Assembly: GCA_016930575.1 (NCBI GenBank)
Contig: JAFGGL010000002.1
Coordinates: forward strand, 1-50,427
Origin: Clostridiales bacterium
GTDB taxonomy: Bacteria > Bacillota > Clostridia > Christensenellales > Aristaeellaceae
DNA: 50,427 nucleotides
Direction of reading: 5' to 3'
The notes beneath the pieces are model-generated. The model saw nothing but the letters and a program-made list of their open reading frames with translations, did not search any database and was not told where the DNA came from. The position numbers and the translations under genes were made by a program. Below are positions 43,707-50,427 of the stretch, in pieces. Within the stretch, counting starts at the first letter, position 1; every line of letters starts with the position of its first letter.

Positions 43707-44534
43707 CTATCCCAGCTCCCCAGCGCTCCGATTCGCAGTCCTGCTAAGCAGCGCGTCCCAGGTCTGCGTCCCGGCGATGCCGTCGGCAGCCAAGCCTTTT
43801 TCCTTCTTGTATGCATTAACAGCCTTTCTGGTTTCCGATCCGAAAATCCCGTCAACCACCAATGGCGGTTCGGCGCCGTTCTGGTTGAGCAGCGTTTGGA
43901 GTTTTTCCACCTACTTCCCGCGGCTCCCGGTTCTTAATGTTGGTTTAGCTTTGGAAAGCAGGTCCTGTACGCCCGGCGCGTTCTCAGGTATCCGTTCTTC
44001 GTATTGGTTGGTCGCGCCGCTGGGCAGGTACAGGCTTACGGAATCATAGGCGTACCGTGTGAGCTGCGCGCAGTCGAACGCCAGTTTTCCGTTATATTTG
44101 CATCCGGAGCAGGTCGCTTGCTTTTTGTTGAGCACAGGGCAGTATTTTATGATATTAGCCGCGGATTTCGGATATGCGGCCGCCCTGTTCTTGCGGAATG
44201 CCGGAGTACACTTGCGCTTGTACGCGCCCATAATGTACGGGTTTCCGATCTTGCCGTTCGCCCAGGCAACGGCCTTGGCCGCCTGCTCCGCCGCCATCTT
44301 CCTGTACGCGAAATGCGTCCAGGGGTAAGCGGCAAGTTTTTGCCTGACTACGCCCTTGGCGTGCCCGTGGGCGTGAATCACGTACCCGTCGCCGGTGTAG
44401 ACGCCTGTGTGCGTCATATTCCCTTTGTCTTTACTGAAGCGGTATACGCAGCACAGCTTGTCCGGCGGCATAGCGTCGATCGTGCCCTTTTGATCCCAGC
44501 AGAAGCCGGGAATTGGAATTTTCTTTACGCCCAT
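43707..44534 (-). pseudogene. Permuted NlpC/P60 - peptidoglycan-binding protein, interrupted by in-frame TAG
   Basis: One reading frame of 276 codons contains a single TAG at 43911-43913. The first 207 residues form an NlpC/P60 cysteine-peptidase-like unit with its halves in reversed order: the histidine half comes first (THTGVYTGDGYVIHAHGHAKG, H42, H54) and the cysteine half follows (LAFDCAQLTRYAY, C155). After the TAG, without frame change, comes a PG_binding_1 domain (EKLQTLLNQNG, VDGIFGSETRKAVNAY, GIAGTQTWDALL). The stop replaces one residue in the conserved start of that domain, so a CAG-to-TAG or AAG-to-TAG change is likely. No signal peptide, as in endolysins. AAGGAG precedes the ATG. 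It may be a nonsense allele, a two-part gene (GTG 43910 restarts), or suppressed. Confidence 0.75.
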
Positions 44535-44784
44535 TTCTTATTCTCCTTCTCCTTCGTCTCTTTACGTTCTCCCGTCGTCGTTTCTGCTTCCCATGCGAGC
44601 GTCGGCCTGCGTTTCCAACCCCATGACGAAAACCTGAAGTATAACGGAAGCCTGGCAATAATTCCGGCGGTTTTCCGCAATGCTACTCGATTTTTACGTC
44701 GTCGCTATACTTCTTCCAGTCAATATATGCTCATTATAGTCCCGTTTCAGCCGAACGTCAACAAGCACGCGGATAATAAAACAC

Positions 44785-44805
44785 CCCATGAACGGAGTTC
44801 ATGGG
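44785..44805 (-). terminator. Terminator of the polysaccharide deacetylase gene
   Basis: CCCATGAAC / GTTCATGGG with a 3-base loop, followed on the minus strand by GTGTTTTATT. The 300-base gap to the NlpC gene holds nothing else recognised. Confidence 0.7.
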
Positions 44806-44832
44806 ATACTTCTAATAACGATAATCGCTTGT

Positions 44833-45840
44833 CTAGTCCTGTACAAACTCCAACAGCCCGTCGGCATTCACCGTATACTCGCCCTCGGACAGGAGGGTGG
44901 ACACGGGGACCAGTTCGTAGCCAAGCGACTGGTAGTACGGGATGACCTCGCCCAGGACTTCCAGCGTATGTTTCCCGGCGTTGTGGAACAGGATGATATA
45001 GCCGGGCTCCACCGTATTGGTCACGCGCCTTTCGATCTTTGCCGCGTCGTAGCTTTCATCCCAGTCGTGGGAATCCACGGTCCAGATAATATGCTCGCAT
45101 CCGGCGGCGCGGGAGATGGCGCGTATCAGATGGTCGGTATCCCCGTAAGGCGGCCGGAACAGCACGGGCCGCTGCCCGGTGATCTCCTCGACAAGGTCGC
45201 TGGTGTTGACGATCTCGCGGAGCACCCGCTCAAAGCTTTCCTCCGTGAGGTGGGGATGGTAATAGGAATGATTGCCGATCTCGTGCCCGCGGCTGATAAT
45301 ATCCTTCATGTGCTCGGGAAAATTCTCCGCCCACAGGCCGGTGACGAAGAACGTGACCTTTATGCCGAGTTCGTCTAGCAGGTCCAATATCCTGTCGGTA
45401 TACGTATCTCCGTAGCCGCAGTCCAGCGTGATCGACATGCGCTGCGTACTTACGCCCACCTGCCGGATAGCTTTGTTGTTGATGTCGTCCACAGCGAAAA
45501 ACAGATCTTCCTCGGACACCTTCTCGCCGTCCGCCCATACCGACAGGTACTTCGCGCCGATCCAGTCGTCGGGAAAGGTGAACGTGACGCTTTTGACCTT
45601 GTTGTTGGTGAACGTCCTCGTGGCTAAAACATAGCCGTTCTCGTCCCGAAGCTCGGCTTCCACGTCGTGGCCGACGCCGTTGGGGTTGATAAACTGCACC
45701 CTCGCAGTCGCTTCGCGGCCCTGAAAGCTGACGATCACCGTGCTTTCAAACCGGAACCGCGGCGCGGCGCCGCCTGCCGACGCAGCCGTTACGGACAGCG
45801 CCATGCACAGGATCAACAGGCTGGATAGTATCTTTTTCAT
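44833..45840 (-). CDS. Polysaccharide deacetylase (PdaA-like), exported
   Basis: A 335-residue exported carbohydrate esterase family 4 enzyme, probably a peptidoglycan N-acetyl deacetylase. Signal peptide MKKILSSLLILCMALSVTAA. An N-terminal beta-domain (25-115) precedes the NodB domain. NodB motifs: 1, TLDCGYGD with D140 (the DCGY form, as the DNGY of PdaA, instead of TFDDG); 2, H191 and H195 (NHSYYHPH); 3, RPPYGD; 4, DSHDWD; 5, LFHN. ATG 45840 is chosen because GAGGTACG lies upstream and it gives a proper signal peptide. Divergent from the heliorhodopsin gene, with about 220 bases between. Confidence 0.92.
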   Translation of the reverse strand: MKKILSSLLILCMALSVTAASAGGAAPRFRFESTVIVSFQGREATARVQFINPNGVGHDVEAELRDENGYVLATRTFTNNKVKSVTFTFPDDWIGAKYLSVWADGEKVSEEDLFFAVDDINNKAIRQVGVSTQRMSITLDCGYGDTYTDRILDLLDELGIKVTFFVTGLWAENFPEHMKDIISRGHEIGNHSYYHPHLTEESFERVLREIVNTSDLVEEITGQRPVLFRPPYGDTDHLIRAISRAAGCEHIIWTVDSHDWDESYDAAKIERRVTNTVEPGYIILFHNAGKHTLEVLGEVIPYYQSLGYELVPVSTLLSEGEYTVNADGLLEFVQD

Positions 45841-45881
45841 ATGGCGTACCTCGCTGCAAAAATTCATTCATACTAACGCAA

Positions 45882-45910
45882 ATCATATAGCAATCGAAAA
45901 TCACTGTCAA
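45882..45910 (-). promoter_or_regulatory. Promoter of the deacetylase gene
   Basis: On the minus strand TTGACA (45905-45910) and TATGAT (45882-45887) spaced by 17 bases. Confidence 0.8.
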
Positions 45911-45938
45911 GCAATCTATGGCTTCCGTCAGCCGTCCG

Positions 45939-45947
45939 TGGTATAAT
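45939..45947 (+). promoter_or_regulatory. Extended -10 promoter of the heliorhodopsin gene
   Basis: TGGTATAAT, a perfect extended -10 element without a good -35 box; leader of about 110 bases. A poor -35 box can mean activator dependence. Confidence 0.6.
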
Positions 45948-46063
45948 ACTGTCAAGAACGCACCCCGTTGCGGCAGCATGAAAACACAACCGACGAAACG
46001 ACCGCAAACTTTCAAAGGACGACATTACGGCAACGCCTGAACGAAAGAATTGGAGGGTTTTGT

Positions 46064-46852
46064 ATGGAACCTGTTTACAAGAAACTTCGCCGTTTCAACC
46101 TGCTGATGGGCGGCCTGCACCTGATTCAGGGCGTGGGGATGATCCTGCTAGCGACCAGCGTCATCCAGAAGATCGCCGAGTTCTCCCCCACGATCACGCA
46201 TTTCTACCTGACGTACAACACCGAAACGCAGTCGCTTGAGACCGCGTCCCGGGCGCTGTTCCAGTTGCCGTTCGGCGTACTCGCGGGCGTGTTCCTGCTG
46301 CTGTCGGCCCTGGCGCACGCGCTGATCTCCATTCCGAACAAACTCAACGCGGTCTATAACCGGGACCTTGAAAAAGGCATCAACAAGTTCCGCTGGTTTG
46401 AATACGCGCTGAGTTCGTCGGTCATGATCGTGCTGATCGCGACGCTGTTCGGCATCTACGACATCGCCTCGCTGATCCTGATCTTCATCGTCAACGCGTC
46501 GATGAACATGTTCGGCCTTGTGATGGAGCAACTGAACGCGGGGCGCGAGGACGGCAAGGTCAACTGGGGCCCGTTTGTGTGGGGCGCGTTCGCGGGAATC
46601 GCTCCCTGGGCGGCCATCCTTTTGTATATGTTCGGCACGGGGAACTTCGGGGAGGTTCCGTGGTTCGTGTGGGCGATCGTGTGCACCTACTTCGTGATGT
46701 TCAACACCTTCCCGGTCAACATGATATTGCAGTACAAAAAGGTCGGCAAGTGGAAGGATTACCTGTACGGCGAGAGGACGTACATCGTGCTTTCCCTGGT
46801 GGCCAAGTCCATCCTCGCGTGGCTGGTGCTTTTCGGCGCAATGCAGCCGTAA
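46064..46852 (+). CDS. Heliorhodopsin
   Basis: A 262-residue seven-helix microbial rhodopsin of the heliorhodopsin family: a retinal-binding light sensor with inverted membrane orientation and no known ion pumping. Seven hydrophobic helices are clear (about 12-33, 66-90, 108-131, 133-157, 167-191, 199-222, 239-259). Diagnostic stretches: FRWFEYALSSSVM in helix 3 with counterion E113, NASMNMFGLVMEQ in helix 4, WGPFVWGAFAGIAPWAAI in helix 5, NTFPVNMILQY in helix 6 and SLVAKSILAW in helix 7 with Schiff-base lysine K248. Histidines H19 and H85 sit about where known members have them. ATG 46064 is chosen (TTGGAGGG upstream); the frame is open further back. A terminator follows, so it is monocistronic. 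No retinal-synthesis gene is in the window. Confidence 0.95.
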   Translation: MEPVYKKLRRFNLLMGGLHLIQGVGMILLATSVIQKIAEFSPTITHFYLTYNTETQSLETASRALFQLPFGVLAGVFLLLSALAHALISIPNKLNAVYNRDLEKGINKFRWFEYALSSSVMIVLIATLFGIYDIASLILIFIVNASMNMFGLVMEQLNAGREDGKVNWGPFVWGAFAGIAPWAAILLYMFGTGNFGEVPWFVWAIVCTYFVMFNTFPVNMILQYKKVGKWKDYLYGERTYIVLSLVAKSILAWLVLFGAMQP

Positions 46853-46875
46853 ACACACATAATCCGGCATTTCCT

Positions 46876-46910
46876 AAGCCCCGTGAAACGCATGCTTCGC
46901 GGGGCTTTAT
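46876..46910 (+). terminator. Terminator of the heliorhodopsin gene
   Basis: AAGCCCCG-x-GAA / TTC-x-CGGGGCTT with an 8-base loop and a short T-run. Confidence 0.8.
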
Positions 46911-46935
46911 GCCTGCCGCGCACTTTCCCGTTTCA

Positions 46936-46964
46936 TTGACAACTTTTCACCCCAATGTTAAGAT
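46936..46964 (+). promoter_or_regulatory. Promoter of the DUF1858 gene
   Basis: TTGACA (46936-46941) and TAAGAT (46959-46964) with a 17-base spacer. Confidence 0.6.
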
Positions 46965-47008
46965 GATAACGGGCTTTTGTCCGGTTAAGAAAGCGAGGAA
47001 ATGATTTT

Positions 47009-47215
47009 ATGGCGACCGTTAACAAAGATATGTCAATCAGTGAAGTACTCCGCATCGATCACGGCACCGCGACGGTGCTCCTAAACCACGGCATGCACTG
47101 CCTCGGCTGCCCGCACGCGACGGCGGAATCGCTTGCGGATGCTTGCGCCGCGCACGGTTCGAACCCCGAGGTCCTTGTGGAAAAACTGAACGAATATTTA
47201 TCACAGAAGGATTAA
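47009..47215 (+). CDS. DUF1858 small redox-disulfide protein
   Basis: A 68-residue DUF1858 protein, a family of small proteins often found with hybrid-cluster proteins and thought to have a redox-active disulfide. The CxxC is in HGMHCLGCPHA, after the typical start MSISEVL. GAGGAA lies 8 bases before the ATG. It starts a small group with the ferritin-like gene 112 bases downstream. Function unproven. Confidence 0.9.
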   Translation: MATVNKDMSISEVLRIDHGTATVLLNHGMHCLGCPHATAESLADACAAHGSNPEVLVEKLNEYLSQKD

Positions 47216-47327
47216 CAGGTGTAACAATCACCCTGAAACCCTTGTGTTATAAGGATTTCACGTTTTCCACACCCATGCCGGGACCATCGTGGAAAACATA
47301 TGGAAAACATACGGAAAGGGGCCGCAA

Positions 47328-47789
47328 ATGCTGATTAAATCAGGGCAGGAAGCGCTTTTCGTGGCGATCGAGATGGAGCGCGGCGCCATACAGCTGTATG
47401 AGCGCGCGCTGATGCTGACCGACACGGACGACGACAGCCTCAAGCCGCTCAGGCAGCAGCTGGCGGTCATGTTGAGCGACGAGAAACAGCACCTGTCGCA
47501 GTTTCGGTCATTGTACAACGGCCTGGACGCGGGCACCGAAGAGCGCCTGGCGCTTTCGGCCATCGCGTCTTCCGTGCTGTTTGAGGGCGGGCTGATGGGC
47601 GCCGTGCGCCAGGGCATGCTCAGGGACAGGGAAAGCCTGCTGAACTTCGCGGCGCAGGCCGAAGATAAAGCGGCGGAGACCTACCGCGCGTTTGCTCAAA
47701 GCTGCGGGGACAAGCAGGCGGCGGATATGCTGAATGGCATCGCGGCCGAAGAGGACAAGCACCTGCAAACGCTGCGCGATTACTTCTAG
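47328..47789 (+). CDS. Ferritin-like / rubrerythrin-type diiron protein
   Basis: A 153-residue four-helix protein with two copies of the diiron ligand pattern: E17 (AIEMERGAIQLYE) with E52xxH55 (SDEKQH), and E112 (AEDKAAETY) with E142xxH145 (EEDKH). It lacks a rubredoxin domain, so it would be a ferritin-like domain protein reducing peroxide or storing iron. ATG 47328 (AAAGGGG upstream) is preferred over 47289. Such proteins protect anaerobes from oxidative stress. A 45-residue ORF follows at 3 bases. Confidence 0.87.
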   Translation: MLIKSGQEALFVAIEMERGAIQLYERALMLTDTDDDSLKPLRQQLAVMLSDEKQHLSQFRSLYNGLDAGTEERLALSAIASSVLFEGGLMGAVRQGMLRDRESLLNFAAQAEDKAAETYRAFAQSCGDKQAADMLNGIAAEEDKHLQTLRDYF

Positions 47790-47792
47790 CGC

Positions 47793-47930
47793 ATGAGACC
47801 GCCGCGGCACGTTTATCCTGCGCCGGCGGCTTATCCGTATCAACCGTACGGCGGATTCAAGCAACCGACATCTAGAAACCGTATCTATAGACCTGCAAAA
47901 CCGCAATCAACGCCGCCGATGCCGATGTGA
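47793..47930 (+). CDS. Possible 45-residue Pro/Tyr-rich peptide
   Basis: A short ORF 3 bases after the ferritin-like stop, encoding MRPPRHVYPAPAAYPYQPYG and then a basic, proline-rich end. No ribosome site of its own, so translation would depend on the upstream gene. The composition resembles coat- or surface-type small proteins, but no family is recognised. It fills the otherwise empty 155 bases before the ECF gene. Confidence 0.4.
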   Translation: MRPPRHVYPAPAAYPYQPYGGFKQPTSRNRIYRPAKPQSTPPMPM

Positions 47931-47944
47931 AAGGAAGGTACCCT

Positions 47945-48460
47945 ATGGATAAGAAAATCACGCCCCAGGCCATCGCGCTGTGCGGGATGATGGCCGCGGT
48001 CATCTTCGTGGCAACCTGGCTTTTTAAAGTTCCCATGCCGGTCGCCGGTTATATCCACCTGGGCGACGGGTTCATCCTGATCGCCGCAGCCCTGCTGGGC
48101 TGGCCTGCGGTGCTTTCGGCCGCCGTCGGCAGTATGCTGGCCGACCTGCTGGCGGGATATTCCATCTATATGCTGCCGACCTTCATCATCAAGGGCGGCG
48201 TGGCGGCCGTCGCCGTGTTTGCCATGGCCAGAAAAAGCCAGCCGCTGCAGATGCTCTACATGCTGATCGCCGAAGCCGTAATGATTGCCGGATACTTCAT
48301 CGCGGACCTGGTGATTTACAACTGGACGACCGCCACGGCGGATATTCTGGGCAACCTGCTCCAGGGCCTCAGCGGCGTGGCGATCTGGATGGTCCTCCTG
48401 CCGGTCGTCAAGCGGATCCGTAAAAAGCCGAAAGCCGAAAACCCAGACGCCGACGCATAG
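47945..48460 (+). CDS. ECF transporter S component
   Basis: A 171-residue membrane protein with five to six spans, the substrate-binding subunit of an energy-coupling-factor importer. The start MMAAVIFVATWLFKVPMP and HLGDGFILIAAALLGWPAVL resemble the riboflavin/HMP-type S family; the vitamin itself cannot be named. The shared EcfAA'T module is not in the window. AAGGAAGG precedes the ATG at 47945. Confidence 0.88.
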   Translation: MDKKITPQAIALCGMMAAVIFVATWLFKVPMPVAGYIHLGDGFILIAAALLGWPAVLSAAVGSMLADLLAGYSIYMLPTFIIKGGVAAVAVFAMARKSQPLQMLYMLIAEAVMIAGYFIADLVIYNWTTATADILGNLLQGLSGVAIWMVLLPVVKRIRKKPKAENPDADA

Positions 48461-48489
48461 CGAAGCGCCGGGCTTTTCGGAAATGCGAC

Positions 48490-48518
48490 TTGCAATTTCC
48501 AAAAGCAAATGGTAATAT
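48490..48518 (+). promoter_or_regulatory. Promoter of secG
   Basis: TTGCAA (48490-48495) and TAATAT (48513-48518) with a 17-base spacer. Confidence 0.6.
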
Positions 48519-48549
48519 AGGTTGATTAATTCCTTGGAGGGTACACCGC

Positions 48550-48786
48550 ATGAGTGCAGTGCAATGGGTAGTCGGTATTTCACTTCTGGTCTCGGCGCTT
48601 GTCATGATCGTGACCGTGCTGATGCAAAGCGGCGCGCGCACGGGGCTGGGCGCCATCAGCGGCGCGGCGGAAACGTTTTTCGGTAAAAGCAAAGCCAAGG
48701 GCATGGACGCCAAGCTGGCGCTGATCACCAAAATCTGCACCGGGTTGTTCGTGGCGCTGAGCCTTGTGATGATGCTATTAGGCTAA
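48550..48786 (+). CDS. secG: Preprotein translocase subunit SecG
   Basis: A 78-residue SecG, a small accessory subunit of the SecYEG channel. Two membrane spans flank the typical LMQSGARTGLGAISGAAETFF loop. GGAGGG lies 8 bases before the ATG. In many Bacillota secG is followed by rnr and smpB; here it is monocistronic, ending with a strong terminator. Confidence 0.94.
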   Translation: MSAVQWVVGISLLVSALVMIVTVLMQSGARTGLGAISGAAETFFGKSKAKGMDAKLALITKICTGLFVALSLVMMLLG

Positions 48787-48801
48787 ATGACGCAAAACCG
48801 A

Positions 48802-48832
48802 AACAGCCTTCCGTCTGCGGAAGGCTGTTTTT
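48802..48832 (+). terminator. Terminator of secG
   Basis: AACAGCCTTCCG / CGGAAGGCTGTT, 12 bp, TCTG loop, T-run. Confidence 0.92.
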
Positions 48833-48855
48833 CATGAAATGAGAGGGATAGGCGT

Positions 48856-49512
48856 ATGGAAAAAACCAATATCACGCTGCGGCGGGAGACGCCGGCCGAC
48901 CATCGCGCGGTGGAGGCGCTCACGCGGGAGGCGTTCTGGAACCTGCACGTCCCGGGTTGTGACGATCATTATCTGGTACACGTCCTGCGCGGCGCGGAGG
49001 CGTTTATTCCGGAACTCGATTTTGTAGCGGTCATCGGCGATGAGATCGTCGGGAATATCATGTACGCCAAATCGACCGTCGCGCTGGATGCCGGCGGCGA
49101 GCTGCCCGTGGTCACCTTCGGCCCGGTATCCGTATTGCCGGAATACCAGCGCCAGGGCGTCGGCCGAAAACTGATCGAACATACCCTGAAGCTGGCAAAG
49201 CGGATGGGATTCCCCGCCGTGTTCATCTACGGCGATCCCGCGTATTACAGCCGCCTCGGATTTGTGCCCGCTGAGCGATTTGAGATCGGCACGGCGGATG
49301 GCTTCTATCACGCCGCGTTGCAGGTCTTTATACTGCAAAACGATGCGCTGCGAAACGCCGCCGGACGTTTTATCGAAGATTCCGTTTACCATATCGAGGA
49401 GGCTGCCGCCGCCGCGTTCGACTTGGCTTTCCCCGCAAAAGAAAAACGCTCCGGTACGCCATCCCAGCTGCGCTTTCAACAAAGCATCACAACGCGTAAG
49501 CCGCGGAAATAG
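48856..49512 (+). CDS. GNAT family N-acetyltransferase (YhbS-like)
   Basis: A 218-residue GNAT enzyme transferring an acetyl group from acetyl-CoA to an unknown amine. The acetyl-CoA motif is YQRQGVGRKLIEHTL, preceded by the beta-4 strand VTFGPVSVLPE, and a downstream YYSRLGF typical of the YhbS subgroup. GAGAGGG precedes the ATG. The last 35 residues are low-complexity and basic. No target can be named. Confidence 0.9.
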   Translation: MEKTNITLRRETPADHRAVEALTREAFWNLHVPGCDDHYLVHVLRGAEAFIPELDFVAVIGDEIVGNIMYAKSTVALDAGGELPVVTFGPVSVLPEYQRQGVGRKLIEHTLKLAKRMGFPAVFIYGDPAYYSRLGFVPAERFEIGTADGFYHAALQVFILQNDALRNAAGRFIEDSVYHIEEAAAAAFDLAFPAKEKRSGTPSQLRFQQSITTRKPRK

Positions 49513-49517
49513 GTTCA

Positions 49518-49655
49518 TGGGGCGTTGCCCCATACCCCAGTAAAGGGTTATAACCCTTTACAATCCCATCATAATGGCCGCGCGTTGCGCGGCCATTAAT
49601 GGATTGTTAAGGATGATATCCTTAACTGCGGGGTTTGGGGGCGCATAGCCCCCAA
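49518..49655. repeat. Multi-hairpin foldback element between GNAT and htpG
   Basis: The spacer is built of five perfect hairpins: TGGGGC/GCCCCA (49518-49532), an 11-bp palindrome GTAAAGGGTTATAACCCTTTAC region (49540-49561), AATGGCCGCGC/GCGCGGCCATT (49573-49597), GTTAAGGAT/ATCCTTAAC (49606-49626) and TTGGGGGC/GCCCCCAA (49635-49655). The central one is the axis, and the left and right arms (each with two small hairpins) are alignable as reverse complements. It lies between convergent genes and may also terminate both. Confidence 0.75.
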
Positions 49656-49662
49656 GAGCTCC

Positions 49663-50427
49663 CTACTTCAAGAGCTTCAGCAGCTTGTTGGAGCGGGCGA
49701 GGAAGGCGGTGATCTCTTCCTTTTCCAGCGGGCGTACGCTCATGCGCGCCAGGTCGTAGAGCTGGGCGGCGATGAGGGTTTTGGTATCGGCGTCGGTCTC
49801 GGTCAGCAGCCGACGCACCACGGCGTCGCCGCGGTTTAAAACCAGGGTATGCCGCTCGGGCATGCCGAAGTCCTGCTGCCCGTACATTCTGGACATATCG
49901 GAGAAGCGGCGGCCATGCTCGTCCTGCACAAGCAGCGCAGAGGTATCCTCGTCGGTCAGGGTCTGCAGTTTGACCTCCAATTCCTTGTTGCCCGTGGCCT
50001 CTTCAAAGAGCGCCTTGAGCGCTTTTTCGTTTTCCTCGGTCTGCTTCTTCGTCTCCTCGTCGGCCTCCTCCTCCTTGGTAAAGGTCGCGGCGTCGCCGTC
50101 CACGCGCACGAAGGAGAGCCCCTCCACGCCGGCGGAATACTCGATGAAGGAAACGAAGTTCAGATCGATCATGGTATCCAGCACCACGACGTCGATGTCC
50201 TGCTTATCATACAGGGCGATGGACGCGGACTGGCGCGAGGGCTCGCTGGCGTAGACGACCTTCTTGCCGAGCTTGCCCTCGTTCTTCGCCAGATATTCCT
50301 GCAAGGTATAGTACTCGCCCTTGGAGGTTTTATAGAGAATGGAATCCTTAACCATGTCGAAGAACTTGCCGTCGCGGATGCAGCCGTACTTGACGAAGGG
50401 ATGGATGTCGTCCCAGTACTTCTGGTA
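49663..50427 (-). CDS. htpG: Molecular chaperone HtpG (Hsp90), C-terminal part
   Basis: The last 254 residues of a bacterial Hsp90. The frame is open to the right edge; the first visible residues are YQKYWDDIHPFVKYGCIRDG, part of the middle domain, followed by KDSILYKTSKGEYYTLQEYL and the C-terminal dimerisation domain ending LLKLLK. An internal Met at 50355 is not the start. The N-terminal ATPase domain is outside the window. The E/K-rich stretch KEEEADEETKKQTEENEK is normal for clostridial HtpG. Confidence 0.95.
   Translation of the reverse strand, partial: YQKYWDDIHPFVKYGCIRDGKFFDMVKDSILYKTSKGEYYTLQEYLAKNEGKLGKKVVYASEPSRQSASIALYDKQDIDVVVLDTMIDLNFVSFIEYSAGVEGLSFVRVDGDAATFTKEEEADEETKKQTEENEKALKALFEEATGNKELEVKLQTLTDEDTSALLVQDEHGRRFSDMSRMYGQQDFGMPERHTLVLNRGDAVVRRLLTETDADTKTLIAAQLYDLARMSVRPLEKEEITAFLARSNKLLKLLK

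Noticed and set aside
42774-44534. Intact prophage or IS element near tRNA-Lys
   Set aside because: No integrase, transposase or structural phage gene is present; only repeat fragments and a lysin-like gene, so at most a relic.
49663-50355. Short complete HtpG-like gene starting at the Met at 50355
   Set aside because: The frame continues to the window edge with clear HtpG middle-domain sequence, so the gene is cut by the window rather than short.

Overview
The window looks like a chromosomal stretch of a GC-rich, low-redundancy monoderm Bacillota (class Clostridia). The evidence is the gene set: WhiA followed by a Crh/HPr-like protein, a YacL-type PIN/TRAM protein, a T-box leader on thrS, a TelA/XpaC pair, MgtC, a class I glutamine synthetase paired with an ANTAR regulator, a ferredoxin-linked 2-oxoacid oxidoreductase, and several Lpl/Fbp-type ABC importers. 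No rRNA, CRISPR array, transposase or integrase was seen. Genus cannot be read from the sequence.

Layout. 1-5.7 kb: uvrC (5' end cut by the window), a hairpin-rich spacer, radA, yacL, threonine aldolase. 5.9-8.4 kb: a large secreted SH3/peptidoglycan-binding protein. 8.5-14.6 kb (minus): an RpiR regulator and an operon for an Fbp-type ABC importer plus class II aldolase. 14.9-20 kb: mgtC, ANTAR regulator with a divergent glutamine synthetase, telA and xpaC. 20.1-23.6 kb: a KorDABC-type oxidoreductase operon with an inserted coiled-coil gene. 23.7-30.3 kb: ROK fructokinase, whiA, crh-like, a hypothetical gene, a GH13 glycosidase, recF. 30.4-34.8 kb: Smr-less mutS2, a candidate structured ncRNA, the T-box and thrS. 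34.9-42.7 kb (minus): degV, a GH2 glycosidase, and an LplB-LplC-substrate-binding-protein importer. 42.8-44.5 kb: hairpin repeats, tRNA-Lys and a broken, apparently circularly permuted NlpC/P60 gene. 44.8-48.8 kb: a PdaA-like deacetylase, divergent from a HELIORHODOPSIN gene, then a CxxC DUF1858 protein, a ferritin-like protein, an ECF S-component and secG. 48.8-50.4 kb: a GNAT acetyltransferase, a foldback element and the 3' part of htpG.

How the parts work together. Two carbohydrate/organic-substrate importers sit with glycosidases (GH2, GH13), a fructokinase and an aldolase, fitting a saccharolytic fermenter; the ferredoxin-dependent oxidoreductase points to anaerobic metabolism. uvrC, radA, recF and mutS2 are scattered DNA-repair genes. 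The most striking item is the heliorhodopsin (a microbial rhodopsin with the retinal lysine and the counterion glutamate both present) next to small redox and ferritin-like genes in what otherwise looks like an anaerobe. Other items worth attention are the permuted NlpC/P60 protein interrupted by an amber codon, an apparently independent ~167-nt RNA upstream of mutS2, several large foldback repeats, and a glutamine-synthetase-like protein with replaced active-site residues.

Starts were chosen by ribosome binding site and family alignment from memory; promoters and terminators are read by eye. No database search was possible.
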